64,000 nucleotides of DNA from Tractidigestivibacter sp050946515. GTDB taxonomy: Bacteria; Actinomycetota; Coriobacteriia; Coriobacteriales; Atopobiaceae. Location: contig NZ_JBMNUX010000001.1 in NCBI RefSeq assembly GCF_050946515.1, positions 124,001 to 188,000 of the forward strand, written 5' to 3'. Each line of letters starts with the position of its first letter. The first letter of the stretch is position 1. A model generated the notes under the pieces. The model was not told the DNA's origin, did no database searches, and saw only the letters and a list, made by a program, of their open reading frames with translations. The translations under genes were made by a program, and so were the position numbers. Below are positions 60,955-64,000 of this stretch, piece after piece.

Positions 60955-61279
60955 CAGCGTAATCAGTCGGCACTCCTCTCCGCCGAGACGCGGCCTAGAG
61001 CCGCGTCTCGGCTGCTCGTAGTTTGATGTGGCCCTTGTACTATTGTCCTTGGGGAAAGTTCGAACGTTGAAAAAGAAGAGCTTTGCTTCTCTGCCAAACC
61101 AAGCCACTGCCCAATGAGGCAGTTGGGAGCATTGCTGCGGTGCGAGAAGGGCCCCACTTTCGTTGGCGGGCATAGCGTGACCGCCGATGAGGCGATGCCG
61201 GCAGGGCGTGTTCGCTGCATGCTATAAGAGTTGGAAGGCGTCTTCTATTGGGATCGAGGATCCAGAGAGGCTGGGGAGC
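60955..61279. other. Intergenic region before the cyclo-ligase, hairpin only
   Basis: A perfect stem GCCGAGACGCGGC, loop CTAGA, GCCGCGTCTCGGC (60982-61012) follows the ADH gene and may terminate it, though without a T tract. The rest contains small hairpins (AGAAGAGCTTTGCTTCT; GGCGG to CCGCC near 61170). A 6S-type RNA often precedes this gene family, but I could not draw its long rod here. Confidence 0.4.
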
Positions 61280-62710
61280 ATGGGCGCGCTAAAAAGGCCG
61301 TGGGAAGATGTGATGCCAATTATCTCGGCGCGGGTGGCTTCGTTTAGAGAGAAGCCACAGGAGCTTGCCGCCATCTCTGGCGGCGCGCTCGATCCGTTTT
61401 CGTACTTCGCCAGCCTTGCCGATTTTTCGGCAAATGGTCAGGAGGATTCTTCGCGAGCCGTCGCGTCGGCAGGCGAGTCGCTCGGCTTGCAGGACCTCAA
61501 CGCCAACTGCCTTGGCATGTTTGCCGTGACGAAGGAGGCTCTGTCGGCAGCTCCGCTTCTTGAGCAAGATGCCCTCTGGGAGCTCTTTGCGCAGGGTCTT
61601 GATGCCGCTGACGCCGGAGCGCTCAAGAGCAGCCCCTTTGGCGGCGTCGCGCGCCGTGCATTTGCGGACGCCCTCGAAAAGGCGCTTGCCCCTGCTTCGG
61701 CGGTGGGGAAGTCTGGCCAGGCTCTTGCCTATCTGACGGCAACGCTCTACCTTGCTCGCCCGCGGGACTTCCTTTCGCTTGACGGCCCTATGCGCAGCTT
61801 CCTCGCCTCGCAAGACGGGCTCGGGATCGATGAGGGCGACCTCCCAACGAGCGCAATGGACTACGTTGGCCTGTTGCAATACCTGTCTGGCCAGATGGAG
61901 GGCGCCACGCTGCCGTACGAGGACTTTGCCCAGATGGGGCGTGCTGTCGCGCTAGGGCTCCCGCTCTCTTCGGGGCTTGCTGCTCCTGACAGAGAAGCGC
62001 TGGTCCGCCAGGCGATACGGCCGGAGCTCTGCCGCCTCTGGCCCTCCGACGAGCGCTTGGCGGACGCTGCTTGCGAGCGGCTACAAGCGCCCGAGGGCCA
62101 ATCCGCTCAGGTTGCCCTCTCCAAGCGCCAGCTCAGAAAGCTGCTGCGCAGGCTGCGCTCCTCGCTTGCCCCCGAGAGCCGCGAGAAGGCCGACACGAAG
62201 ATCGCCGACGTCGTGCTTGCCCAGCCCGAATGGAGAAGTGCCAAGACGATCTTCTCGTACCTCTCCTTTGGAGCCGAGGTCGACACCCGTCGCCTCATAG
62301 AGCAAGCATGGCAGGACGGCAAGGCGGTGGCCCTTCCCCGAGTAGTCCCAAATACCCGGGACATGCGCTGGTTTGCGGTCACGTCCTTCGACGGCCTGGA
62401 GACAAGCTCGATGGGAGTCGACGAGCCTCCCATAGACCCCACTCGCGAGCTCGACCCGTCCCAAGACCCCACGGCCCTCGCCCTCGTTCCGGGGCTCGCC
62501 TTTGACGGGAATGGCTATCGCGTCGGCTATGGCGGCGGCTTTTACGACACGTTCCTCTCGGGCTTCCCGGGACATTCCGTTGGACTTTGCCGCGGCGTCA
62601 CGCTCATGGAGGACCTCCTCCCGCTTGGGGTCCTCGAGCCGCACGACCTTGCCGTGCAGGTGGTGGCTACGGATGCCAAGAAGGTCTTTGGACGCGCAAT
62701 CAACTCCTGA
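61280..62710 (+). CDS. 5-formyl-THF cyclo-ligase with a large N-terminal extension
   Basis: A 476-residue protein. The last 200 or so residues are a complete 5-formyltetrahydrofolate cyclo-ligase (LSKRQLRKLLRRLRSSL, SYLSFGAEVDTRRLIEQAW, KAVALPRV, LVPGLAFDGNGYRVGYGGGF), the ATP-dependent enzyme that returns 5-formyl-THF to methenyl-THF. Residues 1-270 are an alpha-helical region that I do not recognise, with no obvious membrane part. Normal family members are about 190 residues. ATG 61280 is chosen after AGAGAGG; a shorter form is possible but the frame and codon use run through. LuxR2 starts 12 bases after the stop. Confidence 0.85.
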   Translation: MGALKRPWEDVMPIISARVASFREKPQELAAISGGALDPFSYFASLADFSANGQEDSSRAVASAGESLGLQDLNANCLGMFAVTKEALSAAPLLEQDALWELFAQGLDAADAGALKSSPFGGVARRAFADALEKALAPASAVGKSGQALAYLTATLYLARPRDFLSLDGPMRSFLASQDGLGIDEGDLPTSAMDYVGLLQYLSGQMEGATLPYEDFAQMGRAVALGLPLSSGLAAPDREALVRQAIRPELCRLWPSDERLADAACERLQAPEGQSAQVALSKRQLRKLLRRLRSSLAPESREKADTKIADVVLAQPEWRSAKTIFSYLSFGAEVDTRRLIEQAWQDGKAVALPRVVPNTRDMRWFAVTSFDGLETSSMGVDEPPIDPTRELDPSQDPTALALVPGLAFDGNGYRVGYGGGFYDTFLSGFPGHSVGLCRGVTLMEDLLPLGVLEPHDLAVQVVATDAKKVFGRAINS

Positions 62711-62722
62711 TGGGAGACGGTC

Positions 62723-63538
62723 ATGCCAAGCCAGGCGAAGTGGAACAAGCTCAACCAGTTTCTCCTCTCGTGCGGCGCGGTGCACGAGCCCACGGCGTTC
62801 TGCTTCTCGGTGCTCAAGAACCTGCCCCTCATAGTTCACTTTGACCAGGGGCGCTGCTACCTTCTGGACGAGCATGCAGAGGTCTATGACATGCGCCTTG
62901 TGGGCGTGGACCGAGAGAGCGTGGAGCTCTACCTCACGCACTACTCTGAGTCTGACGGCGCGCGCTATTCCCTCACGCGCCGCGCTCGCGAGCGCGCAGC
63001 CGCCGACCGGCACGCCTTTGGCATCGACGCTCTCTCCGGCTCATGGGTTCCGCAGTCGCACCTCAGCGTGATGGACTGGAGCAAGGAGCCCCACGACACA
63101 GCGTTCTACAAGAACTACGTGAAGCCGCTCGGCCTTACCTCAAGCACCGGCTTTCCCCTGTATGACATCACCGCCCACCTGCGGGTCCTTTACTGCCTTG
63201 ACAGGACCGACCCCGTGGGCTTCTCGCGAGAAGAGATGAGCCTGCTCGAGCTCGCGTCAATGCACCTGGGCAACCTCTACTGCAACTTCTATGCTCGCAC
63301 TCCGGCTCGACAGGCAAACATCGTGAGCCCTTCCGTTGGAAAGTCGCTCTCTCTCACCAATCGCGAGCGTCAGATCGCGATGCTTCTGCTTGAGGGCGAG
63401 ACGCCCAAGGGCATCGCCGAGCGGCTGGGCATCAGCCGGGAGACCGTCTACAAGCACCTCTCGAACATCCACGAGAAGCTCGGCGTCAGAAGCCAGGTGG
63501 AGCTCATTGCTCGTCTTCGCGAGGAGATGGAGAAGTAG
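62723..63538 (+). CDS. LuxR-family regulator 2
   Basis: A 271-residue regulator with the same layout as LuxR1: a GAF-like sensor (VHFDQGRCYLLDEHAEVYDM, LYDITAHLRVLYCLDRTDP) and a LuxR HTH (SLTNRERQIAMLLLEGETPK, GIAERLGISRETVYKHLSNI, HEKLGVRSQVELI). TGGGAGACGG precedes ATG 62723. It may be co-transcribed with the cyclo-ligase gene. A short direct duplication of the last codons (GAGATGGAGAAGTAGCC twice, 63525-63558) lies at its stop. Confidence 0.83.
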   Translation: MPSQAKWNKLNQFLLSCGAVHEPTAFCFSVLKNLPLIVHFDQGRCYLLDEHAEVYDMRLVGVDRESVELYLTHYSESDGARYSLTRRARERAAADRHAFGIDALSGSWVPQSHLSVMDWSKEPHDTAFYKNYVKPLGLTSSTGFPLYDITAHLRVLYCLDRTDPVGFSREEMSLLELASMHLGNLYCNFYARTPARQANIVSPSVGKSLSLTNRERQIAMLLLEGETPKGIAERLGISRETVYKHLSNIHEKLGVRSQVELIARLREEMEK

Positions 63539-63704
63539 CCGAGATGGAGAAGTAGCCGCGCCTTCCGCCTGCGCCGCGTGCGCTTCCGGCTGTGGGCGCT
63601 GCGGCCGGCGGCTACGCAATTGACGGTAGATTTTTTCCAGGCCCTTCCCCGTACTCTCTTTCCAATGGCAGGCGCTGTGCCTGAGAAGCGAGGAAGGGAG
63701 TCAC

Positions 63705-64000
63705 GGTGGAAGAAAAGAAGCATTTCTCTTGGAAGTCGTTCTTCGTTGCGGTATTGACGTTTGTCTGCGCGATGCTGGTTATCGTGCTCTTTGGCGTCCT
63801 GTTCGGCATGGTCGGCCTTCCGCTCTGGCCATTTGTGATGCTGCTTCTGATCTATGCCTCCTACGATGGCTTTGACGACGAGCGGTTTCGCTGGTCTGCC
63901 ATCGGAGCCGCCATTGGCCTTCTCACGGGCATGTCGCAGTCCGTGGTGAGCGAGCTTTCCGGAAGCAGCGTGGCGGGCCTTGTCGTCTTCTTCCTGCTTG
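63705..64000 (+). CDS. Membrane protein, N-terminal part (runs off the window)
   Basis: Reads from GTG 63705, nine bases after GGAAGGGAG, and is open to the right edge (98 codons). It starts with a basic segment (EEKKHFSWK) and has at least three hydrophobic helices (FFVAVLTFVCAMLVIVLFGV, GLPLWPFVMLLLIYASY, AIGAAIGLLTGMSQSV). Function not recognised. The 166 bases before it hold its promoter, with no other feature seen. Confidence 0.6.

Noticed and set aside
61013..61279. 6S RNA upstream of the cyclo-ligase gene
   Set aside because: The gene order would fit, but I could not build the long bulged rod. Only small local hairpins are visible.

Overview
The window is GC-rich, densely coded DNA of the kind seen in anaerobic gut or rumen Actinomycetota, most probably a coriobacterium (Coriobacteriales/Eggerthellales type). 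This rests on the gene set (an acetogen-style FolD, a short FchA, a CDMP-type GH4 6-phosphoglycosidase, families of PucR and LuxR regulators) and on composition. No rRNA or tRNA is present to fix the taxonomy.

Layout. 1-1526: tail of an MFS transporter, then a long non-coding stretch of repeats. 1527-3035: B12-binding radical SAM protein. 3127-7258: alpha-glucoside locus (GntR regulator, GH4 6-phospho-alpha-glucosidase, PTS EIIBC). 7312-12476: serine hydrolase, a large ene-reductase fused to an acetoacetate-decarboxylase-like domain, and a zinc-ribbon membrane protein. 12557-21468: three LysR regulators each followed by a GcvT-like methyltransferase, interleaved with four copies of a 200-202 bp palindromic repeat. 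21985-26835: fhs, then fchA-folD-focA-folE, a folate C1-to-formate module. 26945-34925: repeats, GcvT4 with a coupled N-formylglutamate-amidohydrolase-like gene, an AttH/CrtC-like protein with a TetR regulator, PucR1, GcvT5. 35221-43188: PucR2, GcvT6, GcvT7, then LuxR1 with a divergent GroEL-like chaperonin and a trigger-factor-C-domain-like protein. 43398-46612 and 56879-60954: two modules combining short-chain dehydrogenases with PanB-like proteins, the second ending in a zinc alcohol dehydrogenase. 46794-55782: GcvT8 with an MFS transporter, PucR3, PucR4, GcvT9, GcvT10. 61280-64000: a fused 5-formyl-THF cyclo-ligase, LuxR2 and a cut-off membrane protein.

The central feature is an island of ten GcvT-fold proteins without GcvH, GcvP, or corrinoid methyltransferase partners. 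Nearly all are next to their own regulator. They resemble THF-dependent demethylases (LigM, DesA and DmdA type) more than a glycine cleavage system. The simplest reading, which is inference, is that each removes a methyl or related C1 group from a different small substrate, perhaps methoxylated plant aromatics. C1-THF would then be oxidised by FolD/FchA to formyl-THF, yielding ATP and formate through Fhs, with formate leaving through the FNT channel. FolE and the cyclo-ligase would support the folate pool. No metF is in the window, so the methyl-THF to methylene-THF step must lie elsewhere or not be needed.

Three families of fixed-length palindromic non-coding elements (about 200, 250 and 361 bp) fill many intergenic gaps and look like non-autonomous mobile elements. 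All alignments were done by eye; no identity values or database searches support them.
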